A program made the position numbers and the translations under genes. The notes beneath the pieces were generated by a model. It was not told the DNA's origin, ran no database searches, and saw nothing but the letters and a program-made list of their open reading frames with translations. A stretch of DNA of 33,196 nucleotides from assembly GCA_015679605.1 (NCBI GenBank), contig JAAAVE010000108.1, forward strand, positions 1-33,196, read 5' to 3'. Origin of the DNA: Podila epigama (taxonomy: Eukaryota > Mortierellomycota > Mortierellomycetes > Mortierellales > Mortierellaceae). This document shows, in pieces, positions 32,172 through 33,196 of the stretch; position 1 is the stretch's first letter; every line of letters starts with the position of its first letter.

Positions 32172-33196
32172 GGAGAAGTGTCAGAATAGGGATTGTGATC
32201 TGATTTGAGCTCATCAGTCTGGGTGTGTATGTTTTTCACGCCTCGGTCTGTCGGTCTGGCCTCTGACGACAAGATGGGCCGCTTTTACCCGTGGCGTCTT
32301 CGGATTGCCGGATCGGGGGGTGAATTGTCCGAAGCGACAGAGGAGTAAACAAGCGACATTGAAGAGATGTGAGTGTAGGGACAATCAGATGCATCAGCTA
32401 TGCAACATGCCGTGGAGAATGCTTAGCGATTTCTGAGAATGATGGAAGGAGGACCATCATTGTCATCATCAACATCATGTCTTTTGCTCATTTCCTTTGA
32501 TTTTGACGTGCTTACTCCCGGATAAAATCATTTTGGCTCTGGATTCTTGGAATCTCTGTGTAGGCCATGACATGGCTTGTCATTACACAATGTTATTAAC
32601 ATCATCACTGTCATCATCCTCATCACAATGATCATGAACAATAGAATCCAGACACTCCCGCTGAAAAGCCCAAGTTGCAGACGTATGAAGTGGATATGAA
32701 CTCTTGCGGCCCCATGGTGTTGGATGCGCTGATCAAGATCAAGAACGAGATGGACCCCACACTGACGTTCCGTCGTTCCTGCCGTGAGGGTATCTGCGGT
32801 TCCTGCGCCATGAACATCAACGGTTCCAACACCCTTGCCTGCATTTGCAAGATTCACGTCGACGGCAAGCCTACCAAGATTTACCCATTGCCCCACAGTA
32901 AGTCGAACCGATTCGAGTCTATTTGGAAGCTATCAAGCTCTTTTGAGTCTAATATATGGCAGGCTGTCACTGTTACAAGGCAATGGTTATCCTTCTGATG
33001 AACATCTCGTCTAATCTGTGGTGTCTCTTTGTTATCTGATTCTCGCATGTTACTATAGCCTATGTGATCAAGGATCTCATTCCTGACTTGACCGAGTTTT
33101 ACTCACAGTACAAGTCGATTGAACCATTCTTGAAGCAAAAGACACCAGAACTGGAGCGCGAGAACTTGCAGTCGATTGAGGATCGTAAGAAGTTGG
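31708..33196 (+). CDS. SDHB: Succinate dehydrogenase iron-sulfur subunit, partial (window ends inside gene)
   Basis: Exons: 31708-31779, 31902-31979, 32645-32897 and 33059 to the window end. The N-terminus ([19 protein letters not shown]) is a basic, amphipathic mitochondrial targeting sequence. The mature part begins around [14 protein letters not shown]. The [2Fe-2S] ligands are all present in [10 protein letters not shown] and TLAC (C96, C101, C104, C116). Exon 4 continues with [17 protein letters not shown] and PFLKQKTPE. The [4Fe-4S] and [3Fe-4S] motifs lie beyond the window. The protein passes electrons from the FAD subunit to ubiquinone in complex II of the inner mitochondrial membrane. 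Intron 2 (31980-32644) is 665 bases, far longer than others here, and includes an A27 run. Confidence 0.96.
32141..32167 (+). repeat. 27-base A homopolymer in SDHB intron 2
   Basis: An uninterrupted A run lies in the middle of the long SDHB intron. It is the longest homopolymer I found in the window. Confidence 0.9.

Noticed and set aside
32298-32334. Possible snoRNA in SDHB intron 2
   Set aside because: Only a 7-base stem is evident; I could not find convincing C/D or H/ACA boxes in the correct spacing.

Overview
The window is nuclear DNA of a fungus. Genes are split by many short GT..AG introns, mostly about 60-200 bases with T-rich stretches. The products are eukaryotic core proteins: actin, mitochondrial succinate dehydrogenase iron-sulfur subunit, a Rab18-type GTPase, COP9 signalosome subunit 3, an H3K9 methyltransferase, an RSC7-type chromatin remodeller subunit and a URI/Bud27 prefoldin. 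The RSC7 domain, a fungal-type FAD monooxygenase with a C-terminal hydrophobic helix, a DUF7707-like GPI protein and the overall gene style suggest an early-diverging fungus, probably Mortierellomycotina. That placement is an inference from remembered families, not a search result.

Layout from left to right: a low-complexity edge (1-723); a THUMPD3-like tRNA methyltransferase (724-2437, minus); a 0.9 kb divergent spacer; a single-pass membrane protein with PTGY repeats and a Q-rich tail (3345-5312, plus); an FAD monooxygenase (5646-7602, minus); a chromodomain/SET histone methyltransferase (8261-10307, plus); a URI/Bud27 homologue (10481-13339, plus); a serine-rich protein carrying a degenerate Arf-like fold (13570-15858, minus); 1.4 kb of microsatellite-rich spacer; a seven-exon RSC7 + zinc knuckle + triple PHD protein (17243-21135, minus); actin (21908-23259, minus) with a long 5' region; a decayed coding remnant (24688-25153, minus); Rab18 (25263-26298, minus); CSN3 (26697-29104, plus); a secreted GPI-anchored cysteine-rich protein (30022-31174, plus); and SDHB, cut by the window end (31708-33196, plus).

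The genes are not an operon or a recognisable cluster. Two are chromatin factors (SUV39-like and RSC7/PHD). Three pairs are divergent and may share promoters: THUMPD3/PTGY protein, FAD monooxygenase/SUV39, and Rab18/CSN3. I saw no rRNA, tRNA, CRISPR array or intact transposon. I deduced exon boundaries by hand from splice consensus, reading-frame continuity and family motifs. In the evidence fields, exon coordinates for minus-strand genes are written from high to low.

The most interesting items are the split Arf-like pseudo-GTPase in which the nucleotide-binding motifs are degraded, the fusion of an RSC7 domain to MLL-like PHD fingers, an apparent 11-base exon whose 5' splice site is replaced by a 21-base A tract (sense strand), and a frameshifted coding remnant upstream of actin.
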